Assembly: GCA_023525715.1 (NCBI GenBank)
Contig: CM042012.1
Location: 121,156,798 to 121,220,797, forward strand
Length of the DNA stretch: 64,000 nucleotides
Direction: 5' to 3'
Source: Cichorium intybus
Taxonomy: Eukaryota; Streptophyta; Magnoliopsida; Asterales; Asteraceae
This document shows positions 11,051 to 22,649 of this stretch, piece after piece. How positions within the stretch are numbered: the first letter of the stretch is position 1; each line of letters opens with the position of its first letter. Made by a program: the position numbers and the translations under genes. The notes below the pieces were generated by a model. That model did not search any database. It had not been told where the DNA came from and saw nothing but the letters and a program-made list of their open reading frames with translations.

Positions 11051-11869
11051 GCTTGTTATCTATTGGAACGTGTGGTATTTTGGCGAACTCACCAAGCTTT
11101 GTGCTTACTCTCTCATGTTAAATGTTTTTCAAATACTTCCACAGAAAAAGCGAAGGATGCAGCTTGACAATACTCGCATATGACATGATTACATTTTCAG
11201 ACTTCCGCTGTTACTTGTTTATTACTCTAGATTTTTATACCATGGTTTTGGGGATGTTTGTAACACCAGGCTTTTGAAACAAAAACACCCCTGAAAATTT
11301 TTCATTTAAAACATACGTTTCAGTGCTTAAAACCATAAACAAAGGGGTATATTTTAATAAAAAAAACGGGTACAAGTGTATCAAGGAGAGTATAAACTAC
11401 CGTAGTCTCCTCTGAAGCCGGGCTGCTACTGACAGCATCTAATAGTCCTACTTCTCGAGTCACGGACTCTATCTATTCCCTTATCAGGATCATGCTAACC
11501 TGCAGGGACATTTAACAAACGGTATGAGCTACAAAGCTCAGTGAGTAATCGTATCTGCAAATAACACGTATAAGAATACATTCATATATAATTTCCTATA
11601 TATGATAAATCTATTAACCGTATATCTCTGTCTGGATATCGGTTCCAAACTCCTAGCCTTACTGGCTGACCACATATTTTCTAGGATTTCACATCCTAAT
11701 CTGTAGCCTTACAGGCTACATCATTACAACCTGTATTTATCAAACCACATCAGTTATTTACACAGATAATCATATCTATCTTTTCTGTCCCATGTTTCTT
11801 AGTCACAATGGACTGCATCATATGTCCTGGCTATTTAAGCCGCACCCTGTGTCATAGCTATATAAGCTG

Positions 11870-12130
11870 CACCAAAACATTATCAATATATAAATCATAG
11901 CCCGCAGGCCGCACCAGCTGGGTTCAATAACCCGATATCATAGCCAAGAGGCCGCACCATGTTCCTGTAACAATATCATAGCCAAAAGGCCACACCGGTT
12001 GGATATAGCATCCAATATCATAGCCATATAGGCCGCACCAGTTGGATATAGAATCCAATATCATAGCCATAAAGGCCGCACCAGTTGGATATAGAATCCA
12101 ATATCATAGCCATAAAGGCCGCACCATTTA
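11870..12130 (-). repeat. GY1 LTR minisatellite A
   Basis: Five to six copies of a ~43-bp unit containing ATCATAGCCATAAAGGCCGC and TTGGATATAGAATCCAA. The second word is itself a small inverted repeat (TTGGAT/ATCCAA). The right LTR has the same array at about 18090-18350. Confidence 0.85.
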
Positions 12131-12159
12131 GTAACAGCTTGTTTCACGATCATTTATGG

Positions 12160-12400
12160 CTCACGGGTTAACCCGCTATTGCCTAGACTCACGGCTCCGT
12201 TCTTGTCATCGCAATGACTCACGGCTTATCCGGTCTTGTCTATATAAGTTTGACTCACATTTCCGTTCTTGTCTATTATAGACTCACGGCTTATCTGGTC
12301 TTGTCATTTTATTGACTCACAGTTCCGTTCTTGTCTATTATAGACTCACAGCTTATCTGGTCTTGTCATTTTCATATGTCTTTACGCTTGTCATTTTCGT
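12160..12400 (-). repeat. GY1 LTR minisatellite B
   Basis: Six or so diverged copies of a ~36-40-bp unit: GACTCACGGCTTATCTGGTC followed by TTGTCAT or TTGTCTATTATA. It recurs at about 18390-18620. Confidence 0.85.
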
Positions 12401-12877
12401 CCCTCGAAGCTGTTTCAACCTGTAACAATTCAATCATCATATATCATATATGATACTAGTGAGATTACTCACCTGGGTGCTAGCTGCATTTGAATCCGGT
12501 TGTTTCTTGCTTTTGCGTGCACCACAACCATTTATCTTGTACCTATTTATTCATTTATATACCAAATGATAATAGGTTAATAACCATTTTAATTGACTCT
12601 ACTACACAAGAGTCCTATACAATTCAATTGGGGACCCTTTCCAAGTATTTCCTATCAATAACCATCGTTATAAAATTTAATACACTTCCCGAAATACGCG
12701 TATTCTACTACAGTACTTTCGGGAGGTCGTATTCGTATTTTGATAATTTTCCATGAAGTTTCACAACATATTAGAGCTATGTTTAAAATTTCAGGTCAAT
12801 CGGATAAGCCTAGCATTGAAATCAAACTTGGAAAATTCACTAAATTTTAACAGAAGCTGAAATGGTTTCTGCCCAGG

Positions 12878-12966
12878 GCTCGAGTCGCGACCAACCATCT
12901 GGTCGAGTCGCAAAGGACCCCCTTCGAGTCGCGAGCGACTACCTGGTCGAGTCGCGAGCGCTGGAC
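12878..12966 (-). repeat. GY1 LTR palindrome cluster
   Basis: Four copies of a CGAGTCGCGA/GAGTCGCGACC word in 90 bases, several preceded by CTGGT. CGA-G-TCG and TCGCGA are self-complementary. The right LTR has it at 19098-19186 with one base changed. Confidence 0.85.
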
Positions 12967-13462
12967 AGAGGTGCAGAAACTCCGATTTTGTGCTAGAAAT
13001 TTCCATTTTTCCATTTTAAGCACTTATTGCTCAACTTAATCGGTTGGGGTTTATTCCTAGGCTAAAACCTTACATTAAAACAAGGTTTTCAACCAGTACA
13101 AACAACTCAATCAATCAAAATGAGGAATTAGGGTTCTTAGTTCCAAGACCCCAAAACTTCAAATTCATCACAAATAGCAACCTACTTCCATTTTCTTGCA
13201 TTAAGTCCTTTTAGCATGACTTACTGGAAGTATTAAACCATTTAAACCACATAAACATAACTGAAATTTACAAATTTCAGTTTCTATAAAACCCTTCAAG
13301 AACACCATCAAGAACTTGGTTAAGAATCAAGTTTACTAACCTTGATTGCTTGGAAACTTCAATTCCAATTCATGATTTCGATTTTTCCTGCTTCAAGCCT
13401 CATGATCTCTGCAGAATTTGCTCACCAAAATCCTTCCCGTTGCTGCACAAATGGTCAGCCAA

Positions 13463-13489
13463 AGAAGAGAGTCAACTCTTCTATTTATA
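13463..13489 (-). promoter_or_regulatory. GY1 LTR TATA box with adjoining hairpin
   Basis: On the minus strand GTATAAATAG is followed at once by a hairpin with arms AGAAGAG/CTCTTCT (13463-13482). The same lies at 19683-19709 in the active 5' LTR. This is a likely core promoter; the start site was not determined. Confidence 0.65.
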
Positions 13490-14079
13490 CTTCCAAAATT
13501 TACAAATTTGGTCCCTAAGTTCATTTTCTTGAACTTTGGCCACAATAATCAAGTTTTATGACATAAAACTTTCATTTCTTATATTTTTGCCACAAGCAAC
13601 AATATTTTTACATAATTGGTCCCTCACATGGTCAAAAGACCAAAATACCATTTTATGGTAAAATGACCAATTTACCCTTTTTTTCTAGTATTACTTTCTA
13701 ATACTTAAAACACCATGTTAAATCATAAATACACTATAATTAACATTTTAATACTTATCAAAAGTATCGTGGTGTTACAAATTCTCCCATCCTTCAAAAG
13801 ATTTCGTCCCCGAAATCATACAAACGAGCGAGGGTATTTCTATCTCATTACAATATTGGTTTCCCATATCACATGGAACCATTAATGGTATTGCCTAAGC
13901 ACTTAACCATTTTAATCTTCTTATCCCGTGATTATATCACCATTCACATATCATTCATCTGGTTGTCCCGGGTACCATAACTTCTCATTTACCTCAATTT
14001 CAACACGGGGTCTTCATTGAAATTTATCAATCTATGTTCTCAGAACCATGAGACCCATAGAAAACTTTCTAAATATCTT

Positions 14080-14350
14080 GAAGTTCATCAAGAATCTTCG
14101 ATCGGTATACCAAAATTCTTAAGCTTTGAGACATATAGAAAAGTCCAATGGACTAGGACTTGACTTTCTTTTCGTCCCAAGCAGATTTTTAGTCTTTCCA
14201 AAGGTTTATCTTGAGTACCACCACCTTCCTTTACTAGAATTTGAAGGTTTTCATGCAATGATTCGCATACCACTTTTACCTACTCTTTGCCTATTTCCAA
14301 ATTTTCTCGAATTTGTCAAATCTTTTATTCTGTTTGAGGTAAAATTTCAA
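14080..14350 (-). pseudogene. GY1 integrase C-terminus and chromodomain-like relic
   Basis: The short minus-strand frame 14273-14088 contains LKICLGRKESQVLVHW. It aligns with the 'LRNREIDLVLVKW' core of the group II chromodomain-like end of GY4. Upstream words resemble the SPWKG...GKL...IGPF segment but are badly broken. It is a relic of a domain that in intact chromoviruses is thought to steer integration toward chromatin marks. Confidence 0.5.
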
Positions 14351-14699
14351 ATCCAGCCAACGGCTTCTCCCCAACCTCAGTTTAGTAAATCTGCGTGCAA
14401 CACGATACTCTATACTATACATTATACAGGCCATCTAAATGCTAATACGAAAACTGCTATTATCTACGGATCCTACCAAAGATAGGCTATCTTTCATCTT
14501 TCACCAGGGTCTATTGTGAAATTTTCAAGCATCTCTAGTTGAGTCTGCATCATTATCTCACCTCGTCTACCAATCTGAAAACTTTATACAGTACTTACTA
14601 GTACTTTTGAGCTAAATCATCGGATAATTCTAGTTTCTCGACTCGATACAGTCGCTACCGGTAATGCACGTCGGGAAATTTCTTCTTCTATATAGTTTT

Positions 14700-15180
14700 T
14701 CACTATTTTTCGGTCTTAATTTCTTCCTTAGTCAGTATAAATCTACACTGATTTCATCAATCAATCTACAATTACCCATATGGTGTCATACCCATGCGGT
14801 ACTTGCAAAGACTTTATTACAAAGTCTATGATATTTTCGTCCCATTTCTTCTTTGGGATCGACAACGGCTAAACTTTCTGTATACTTCTAATGGTTTGAC
14901 TTTAGTTACACGCTAGTCAAACACTTTTCACATGTCTTTCAATGTCTTTCTTTAGCCACGGCCACCAATACATAGGTTATATCATCCTACACAGTTTGGT
15001 ACTGCCCCGGGCATTTTGCATATCTACCCCAATATACGTCTTTTAAGGGTAGATTTCATATCTCACCATGCTTTGGAACTCACATACACAACCACCAAGG
15101 GTTCTCAATCACCGTGAGTTTGTATCTAGCTTCTTTCAATAGCTATTCATTCATTCACTTTTCACGTTTTCAGACTTGCA
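14700..15180 (-). pseudogene. GY1 integrase core relic
   Basis: The minus strand reads VPHGYDTIWVIVD near 14750-14790, matching the GHD-IWVIVDRLTKSA block of chromovirus integrase. KKDIERHVKS near 14940 corresponds to the 'MKKRIAKYISH' zinc-finger helix. Stops and frame shifts separate the blocks, and the catalytic Asp-Asp-Glu set is not intact. Confidence 0.65.
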
Positions 15181-15269
15181 CACTTCTTCTTGTGCTACCC
15201 GAATCAACTCAGGTAATCAATTCGCCACACTCATGCATGTGGTTGTATCTTTCAAAAGATACTCGTTTC

Positions 15270-15480
15270 ATTTCAAGGCATCTATAATCACATCCGCCTT
15301 TCCAAGATGGTACAAGATTTCATAGCCGAAATCTTTAAGTAACCCATCTATCTTTGGCATCTCATTTTTAGCTTCTTTTTTATCACTTAAGTGTTTCAAA
15401 CTTTTATGATCCGTATCAACAGTAAGCTTTACACCATACAAGTAGTGTCTCTAAAGCTTCAATGTCAAATTCATAATTGC
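15270..15480 (-). pseudogene. GY1 RNase H relic
   Basis: The minus strand gives LYGVKLTVDTDHKSLKH and ILYHLGKADVIIDAL, clear counterparts of RHYLYG...YTDHKSLQY and IIYHEGKANVVADAL in GY4. Substitutions and stops lie on both sides. Confidence 0.75.
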
Positions 15481-15689
15481 TACTGCAATATCATGTATCC
15501 AAAATCAACTCTGGATGCATTTCTATAATCCAATTTATCTTCTCCGCTTAGCGACAATGCTAACACCGGAGCTTCACACAAGGTTTGTTTCAACCTTTGA
15601 AAAGTCATTTGTGGTCCTTCTACCCACTCCAACTTTTCACTTTTCATGGTCAACTTTAGTCAACTAAACAACAATTGAGGAGCAGTTTT

Positions 15690-16100
15690 CTACAACTCTC
15701 CTATAATAACCCGTCAATCCAAGGAACTACAATTTCAGTCAGATTCCTCAGGCGGTTCCAGTTTTATCACATCATCAATTCCACTGGATTTATTTTATCA
15801 TCTTTGGCACTATTATCATGCCCAAAGAATTGAAACTTCTTTTAGCCAAAATTTTCATACTTGGAGAATTTTACATATCACTTAACTCAGTGAAGTAACT
15901 CCAATATCTGGTACAATGTACCTCATATTCAGTCTGATTTCGAGAATATCAGATTCTCAGTAGTCAATGTACATACACATTAACTTATCTTTCTTCTTTT
16001 CAAACAAAATAGGGCTCCACACTATGACACAATCGGACATATGAGACCCCAATTCAAAAACAATTTCTTCCAATTGTTTTACCACTCTGCCATCTCTGCA
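15690..16100 (-). pseudogene. GY1 reverse transcriptase C-terminal relic
   Basis: KFWLKEV near 15850 followed by two stops, then IDDVIKLEPPEESD, corresponds to CDFWLREVQFLGH and IEAVMKWEPPKTPTE of GY4. GY3 has the matching broken stretch at 51600-51780 with similar spacing. Confidence 0.65.
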
Positions 16101-16479
16101 GAGGCTAATCAATATAGATCCTAAATAACAGGAACGGCTCCCAAGACCAGCTTAATCATAAGCTATTCTCGCCAATCTGGCAGAAATCTTGGAAGTTCTT
16201 TTCAAAAGAAACATCCGAGAATTTATTTAAAGTAGTACACCACTATCACTGCTTTATTTAGCTTGGCCCATACCACGTATGCCAACTACAACATCAATCC
16301 TTTACTAACTCTTTTCCGAGTTTAAGCAAAGGAAAATAACCGGTATTCTCAACAACGGTTATTTATCGTGGATTTCCACCCATTTCATTTTTGATTTAAG
16401 AACCATAATGTTCTTATTTCTACAATTCATGTTAGCATAATTCATTGCTAACCAATTTATAAGCACAATTGCTTCAGAT

Positions 16480-17330
16480 TCGCTGGTAGTCATTGACTTC
16501 AGATTTATAGGGAAAATGGTCCCGAAATCCTAGGCAGACTACTTTCCCGGTGTTCAATATCTAGAACATACTTGCTATCTGCTATAGCTGTTTCCAAAAT
16601 TTCATCCATAATCATTGATGAAAAATTTAAACAAGACATCAAGTCATCGATCCAAAGCATAGCTTCATGGATCAAATATAACATATACGGGGTTATATTC
16701 AAAACAATTGTATCAGTCTCCTCACGAGCTTCTTCCACAATCTGCTGGAATACTCAAGGTATCACTGGTCCTTTTTGACCATTTGTTTCTTCTTTCTTTC
16801 CTCTCCATTCTTTCCTGGGTTCATTACCCATTACTCCACATTTAACATGTGAGTATTTCATAAGAAAGTGTTCTATAGCTCCGCGCTAGACACACTTCCA
16901 ATCTATCCAACAAGCTCGAGCAATCTGCTCCTATCATCTGTAATTTCAGCATGTCAACGGTAGAGTCTCAACCCTACAATTTTCTTAGTGCTTTTCCTGC
17001 ACGTTTCATAATACATAACTGCTCTGTTTTGGTCCCTTCCCTTTAAGGTTGGACCAGTCTGTGGTAACTTCTACTGAAGCGTCCACTAATCGTTTTCTGC
17101 TTTTCTTGTAGTCTCAGCTACTTTTCTTTCACCTTGAATATCAGTCAGGGTGAGCACCCAATTTCTTTATCTGACCACAGCAACTACTGTTGCTTGTCAT
17201 GTGGGTTTTCTGCTACTTGTCTCTTTGCCCCTCATTCAATAGAGCCTTGAGAAAGGGCTGGCCCGCCTCTTAAAGCTCCACGCCCTAAATTCTTCCTAAG
17301 AAGATTTACTGCTCATACTTCTTATACGTC
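16480..17330 (-). pseudogene. GY1 presumed gag/protease relic
   Basis: This position between PBS and RT is where gag and protease must lie. Only short frames remain (for example 16738-16505) and I could not match motifs with certainty. GY3 has a similar sequence at 52300-53200. The assignment is by position. Confidence 0.35.
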
Positions 17331-17344
17331 AGAAGTCAGCAGCG

Positions 17345-17385
17345 GTTAGGTTATATATGTATAATAACAACTATATACACCTAAC
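17345..17385 (-). other. GY1 leader inverted repeat
   Basis: GTTAGGTTATATA and TATATACACCTAAC form an imperfect stem with a ~14-nt loop, about 90 bases from the PBS. The same sequence is at 53232-53272 in GY3. Confidence 0.7.
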
Positions 17386-17460
17386 TATATATCATGTCTA
17401 CTATCTCTCAAGGTTTAAGTCCAGGAATCTACTCTATAGACACCTAGTTCACTTAAACCA

Positions 17461-17476
17461 CGGCTCTGATACCAAC
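17461..17476 (-). promoter_or_regulatory. GY1 primer binding site (tRNA-iMet)
   Basis: The minus strand reads AGTTGGTATCAGAGCC directly after the right LTR. Confidence 0.9.
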
Positions 17477-17477
17477 T

Positions 17478-20001
17478 TGTAACACCCGGCTTTTGAAACA
17501 AAAACACCCCTGAAAAATTTTTCATTTAAAACATACGTTTCAGTGCTTAAAACCATAAACAAAGGGGTATATTTTAATAAAAAAAACGGGTACAAGTGTA
17601 TCAAGGAGAGTATAAAATACCGTAGTCTCCTCTGAAGCCGGGCTGCTACTGACAACATCTAATAGTCCTACTTCTCGAGTCACGGACTCTATCTATTCCC
17701 TTATCAGGATCATGCTAACCTGCAGGGACATTTAACAAACGGTATGAGCTACAAAGCTCAGTGAGTAATCGTATCTGCAAATAACACGTATAAGAATACA
17801 TTCATATATAATTTCCTATATATGATAAATCTATTAACCGTATATCTCTGTCTGGATATCGGTTCCAAACTCCTAGCCTTACTGGCTGACCACATATTTT
17901 CTAGGATTTCACATCCTAATCTGTAGCCTTACAGGCTACATCATTACAACATGCATTTATCAAACCACATCAGTTATTTGCACAGATAATCATATCTATC
18001 TTTTCTGTCCCATGTTTCTTAGTCACAATGGACTGCATCATATGTCCTGGCTATTTAAGCCGCACCCTGTGTCATAGCTATATAAGCTGCACCAAAACAT
18101 TATCAATATATAAATCATAGCCCGCAGGCCGCACCAGCTAGGTTCAATAACCCGATATCATAGCCAAGAGGCCGCACCATGTTCCTGTAACAATATCATA
18201 GCCAAAAGGCCGCACCGGTTGGATATAGCATCCAATATCATAGCCATATAGGCCGTACCAGTTGGATATAGAATCCAATATCATAGCCATAAAGGCCGCA
18301 CCAGTTGGATATAGAATCCAATATCATAGCCATAAAGGCCGCACCATTTAGTAACAGCTTGTTTCACGATCATTTATGGCTCACGGGTTAACCCGCTATT
18401 GCCTAGACTCACGGCTCCGTTCTTGTCATCGCAATGACTCACGGCTTATCCGGTCTTGTCTATATAAGTTTGACTCACAGTTCCGTTCTTGTCTATTATA
18501 GACTCAGGGCTTATCTGGTCTTGTCATTTTATTGACTCACAGTTCCGTTCTTGTCTATTATAGACTCACAGCTTATCTGGTCTTGTCATTTTCATATGTC
18601 TTTACGCTTGTCATTTTCGTCCCTCGAAGCTGTTTCAACCTGTAACAGTTCAATCATCATATATCATATATGATACTAGTGAGATTACTCACCTGGGTGC
18701 TAGCTGCATTTGAATCCGGTTGTTTCTTGCTTTTGCGTGCACCACAACCATTTATCTTGTACCTATTTATTCATTTATATACCAAATGATAATAGGTTAA
18801 TAACCATTTTAATTGACTCTACTACACAAGAGTCCTATACAATTCAATTGGGGACCCTTTCCAAGTATTTCCTATCAATAACCATCGTTATAAAATTTAA
18901 TACACTTCCCGAAATACGCGTATTCTACTACAGTACTTTCGGGAGGTCGTATTCGTATTTTGATAATTTTCCATGAAGTTTCACAACATATTAGAGCTAT
19001 GTTTAAAATTTCAGGTCAATCGGATAAGCCTAGCATTGAAATCAAACTTGGAAAATTCACTAAATTTTAACAGAAGCTGAAATGGTTTCTGCCCAGGGCT
19101 CGAGTCGCGACCAACCATCTGGTCGAGTCGCAAAGGACCCCTTTCGAGTCGCGAGCGACTACCTGGTCGAGTCGCGAGCGCTGGACAGAGGTGCAGAAAC
19201 TCCGATTTTGTGCTAGAAATTTCCATTTTTCCATTTTAAGCACTTATTGCTCAACTTAATCGGTTGGGGTTTATTCCTAGGCTAAAACCTTACATTAAAA
19301 CAAGGTTTTCAACCAGTACAAACAACTCAATCAATCAAAATGAGGAATTAGGGTTCTTAGTTCCAAGACCCCAAAACTTCAAATTCATCACAAATAGCAA
19401 CCTACTTCCATTTTCTTGCATTAAGTCCTTTTAGCATGACTTACTGGAAGTATTAAACCATTTAAACCACATAAACATAACTGAAATTTACAAATTTCAG
19501 TTTCTATAAAACCCTTCAAGAACACCATCAAGAACTTGGTTAAGAATCAAGTTTACTAACATTGATTGCTTGGAAACTTCAATTCCAATTCATGATTTCG
19601 ATTTTTCCTGCTTCAAGCCTCATGATCTCTGCAGAATTTGCTCACCAAAATCCTTCCCGTTGCTGCACAAATGGTCAGCCAAAGAAGAGAGTCAACTCTT
19701 CTATTTATACTTCCAAAATTTACAAATTTGGTCCCTAAGTTCATTTTCTTGAACTTTGGCCACAATAATCAAGTTTTATGACATAAAACTTTCATTTCTT
19801 ATATTTTTGCCACAAGCAACAATATTTTTACATAATTGGTCCCTCACATGGTCAAAAGACCAAAATACCCTTTTATGGTAAAATGACCAATTTACCCTCT
19901 TTTTTTCTAGTATTACTTTCTAATACTTAAAACACCATGTTAAATCATAAATACACTATAATTAACATTTTAATACTTATCAAAAGTATCGTGGTGTTAC
20001 A
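17478..20001 (-). repeat. GY1 5' LTR
   Basis: The right LTR starts TGTAACACCCGG and ends GGTGTTACA on the plus strand. It contains the same landmarks as the left copy. With the PBS beside it, this copy drives transcription leftward. Confidence 0.9.
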
Positions 20002-20112
20002 ATGTTGTTATTTGGTTTTGAACAAATGGGGTTTTATGATGTTTGAGATTATTTGACATTTAAACTCTATTGTAAAAATGAAAATTTTGGCTATGAAATT
20101 CGGGACGTTATA
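20002..20112 (+). repeat. SOLO1: right end of the split LTR
   Basis: It starts with the duplicated ATGTT and ends GGGACGTTATA, close to the GGGACGTTACA end of SOLO2 read on its minus strand. No PBS follows. Confidence 0.6.
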
Positions 20113-22649
20113 TAAACTTTGATGTTATACATTGGTTTATATTCAGTTATTAGAAAGTTGTGTATTTTATCTTGTTAGTTTAATAAAAGAATCTTATATG
20201 TTAAAGTTTGCATATTTATCGTTCTATTGCTAAGTTACTTTAATCTAGAGGACCAATCTGATTTTTTTGACTTTGATCATGACTATACTATGACCATTGC
20301 CTAATGATTAGAGATCGGCCAAATCCAAGGGTTAGGATAGTAAAGTCATAAATGTTAATGGGTAAGATGCATCAGATGATCATTCTGTGCACTAATTAGT
20401 CACCATGGCCATCGGGATTAATTGCCTGATCAAATCTACCTTATATGAACTAAATGAGTGGTAATAAAGTTAACTAATGAGCATGACCATTATGATTAGG
20501 AACCTTGACAATCATTAGGATTAGTGAATAGACCAATGAAACTATTCAACCTAGGAATCAGTAAACAATAGTTTAATAACCATTGTACATAATAGAAATA
20601 AATCATAATTGAATGGTGAAATCAAATCTCAGTAAGAATACCTTCTGATCTATTACCAAGTCAGTTATCCATATTATATATATGTTTCGTTTATTTTAGC
20701 ATTTTATATAAATTCACCATTTACTTTATGTTTTCTAGTTAACCAATAATTGAATAAGCTAACTTTGTTTCACACTCATTCCCCTAGTGTTCGACATCCT
20801 TTCTTACCAATATTATATTGCTATAAGATTATACACACTGCCTAGTGTGTGAAAGTCCTTAGTTTGATGAGATTGATTTATAAATGTTTTGGTTTTAGAG
20901 CATCTACAATAGGAGAGCTTTGTAGAAGAGTTTTTTTTTCATGAAATGGCTACAAATGAAAAAGTGTCACTATATGAGAGCTTTTAATAATTTTAATTCC
21001 TTTCCAGAAAACTTTACATCATATGAAGAACAAAGTTTGATTCATAAATGAAATTCATTATTGTTGATCATTTACTTGAACAAATCGTTTAGATCTTCAA
21101 TATTAGGCTTTGATAGCACTTGTAGGACCAGTAATTTATTGACGTGCAAAATTAATGACAATTAATCATGAACTAAACTGTAAATTGCAATCAGTTTTCA
21201 TAAGTATCTCTTTATTAGCTAAGGATACTTTTTCTCTCATACGTACAAGATCTCACTTTACAAATCTGAGAGTTAGGCAGCTTATTAAACATTTAAGCAA
21301 ACTAATCTTATATATTGTGGTTAATTACATCATAAAATTAAACATTAAGGCTAACCACTAAAATAAAATACAATAAGAAATGTCATATCATCAGTTCAAT
21401 ATTTGCACCTCAAAACCTCCTGCTGGAAAGATTTTGGGAAAGTGGTAGTAAAAAGTGTGATGGTTTTTGGTGCCTCACCCAATGTAACACCGGTTTTTAC
21501 AAATCAGATATGGGTAAAAAAGAGAGTCTTGGCTTGATTAGTTTCACTTGAGGTGTTTTCATGTGTAAGTTAGTGTGTATGATCTGCATGGGTGCGATAC
21601 TGTGGTTGTTTAATGTAAAGGACATTTAGCAGGAAATTTAGGGAGATAAGTGATCTGCATTGGTCTACACGTCGTGTAACATAAATGGTCGCGACGCGAC
21701 GAATAAGTTAAGTACAATGCATAAATGTAGGATTTTAAAAAGTGTGATGTTACTTTTTGGCAAGGGTATAACCATCAAAATCAATTCGAGTATTGGTAGG
21801 TCACTGGGTTAGTAGTATTGAAGTGGCTGGTTGTGAGGATTCGTTGGGCTGCTTAGGTTTTTTAAGTAGTCGTGTTCTCTAGATTATAAGGAGAAAAAAG
21901 ATAGGGTCTTGATCCCGTAGGTTTAGAAATATATTTAGAATACTTACCTGATATAGCCTACTGAGTTGTGCATGTTGAGTTATGGGTATGTGTTTAGTGG
22001 TGGATAGGCTTGTAGATAAATCACTATATGGGAAGCTATATCTTTCGAAGTATCAAGACGAATTGCACAAATCCAACGAGAAAGACAAAAGCACCCCTTT
22101 TATAATACTAAACCCATATTATACACACATTAAACAAAGAATAAACCAATTACTATTGCTATCAAAATGTCCAAATATCCTCTCCATATAAGCCCACGAA
22201 GAACCACACCAAAGGCAGAGATAATACAATAGATACACTTCATGCTTGTTCCTATAATACATAATCTCCTTGATCTAACTCCAGCATCAGAAAGTATCAC
22301 CGTGAATACCCCGATAATGCTCCTGGCCATCTATGTTTATTCTACAAGTACAACGGCTAATCCAATCAATGTAAGCTAAGCAATAGATCTTATGGAAATT
22401 GACGTAGTATCATCAATAATTTTATATTGACAACTTATATTGTAACAATTTGAAATTTTCGGATCTTGAACCTTAAGGATTAACGTTATAAAAGAAGGGT
22501 CAACACTATAAATTATCAACGTTGAATTTAATGATATGCAAACATTCTTATAAAACACATTCTTTTCTCCACACCTTCTATAAAATTTAAAAGACATCAT
22601 ATTATTGTCACCACCTACTATATTGCCATCATGTCTTCAAAATCTTGAA
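20113..22649. other. AT-rich DNA with LTR scraps
   Basis: No gene was found. From about 21483 a stretch starting TGTAACACCGG runs to about 21960 and looks like a piece of a gypsy-type LTR. It includes ACACGTCGTGT and ATGGTCGCGACGCGAC at 21668-21702. The rest, including short open frames at 21155-21361 and 21982-22191, shows no recognisable protein. Confidence 0.4.
21668..21702. repeat. palindrome cluster in LTR fragment
   Basis: ACACGTCGTGT and TCGCGACGCGA (5-bp arms around one base) lie within 35 bases. The second word is the same as in CO0. Confidence 0.7.

Larger units (their letters stand above)
9850..11258 (+). repeat. SOLO1: old gypsy LTR, left part
   Basis: This is the left and main part of an LTR split by GY1. 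The likely promoter TATTTAAGGG is at about 10071-10080, followed by CTCTCTCCTCAGCCTCC. The segment GTGTGGTATTTTGGCGAACTCACC...GTGCTTACTCTC (11071-11112) matches the corresponding part of SOLO2 read on its minus strand. The other end of this LTR, GGGACGTTATA, is found at 20102-20112. No PBS follows it, so it is a solo LTR or a truncated element. The 5' boundary near 9850 is approximate. Confidence 0.55.
11259..13779 (-). repeat. GY1 3' LTR
   Basis: The left LTR starts TGTAACACCAGG and ends GTGGTGTTACA on the plus strand. Minus-strand landmarks are the TATA box near 13489-13480, the palindrome cluster at 12878-12966, minisatellites at 11870-12400 and the hairpin GAGCTACAAAGCTC at about 11526-11539. 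Confidence 0.9.
11259..20001 (-). mobile_element. GY1: Ty3/gypsy element with decayed pol
   Basis: An 8743-bp element with 2.5-kb LTRs of TG...CA form (11259-13779 and 17478-20001). The target-site duplication ATGTT occurs at 11254-11258 and 20002-20006 and lies inside SOLO1. On the minus strand the 5' LTR is the right copy. The PBS is the complement of 17461-17476 and the polypurine tract the complement of 13780-13795. I counted about 16-17 differences between the LTRs, so insertion was recent. By contrast the interior shows relics of a chromovirus polyprotein in correct order (gag, RT, RNase H, integrase, chromodomain-like end) so broken that no long frame survives. GY3 carries a closely similar broken interior, so the element was probably already non-autonomous when it moved. 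Confidence 0.9.

Noticed and set aside
10902..12400. Regularly spaced repeats resembling a CRISPR array
   Set aside because: The repeats are diverged LTR minisatellites in a plant-type repeat context, with repeated rather than unique spacers and no cas genes.
12490..13532. Small open frames (12490-12756, 12791-13006, 13350-13532) repeated at 18710-19752
   Set aside because: Their duplication comes from the GY1 LTR pair; none has a domain and they span the promoter and palindrome cluster.
20910..21480. Possible MITE starting GAGCATCTACAATAGGAGAG
   Set aside because: The beginning resembles common plant MITE ends, but no matching inverted end or target duplication could be found.
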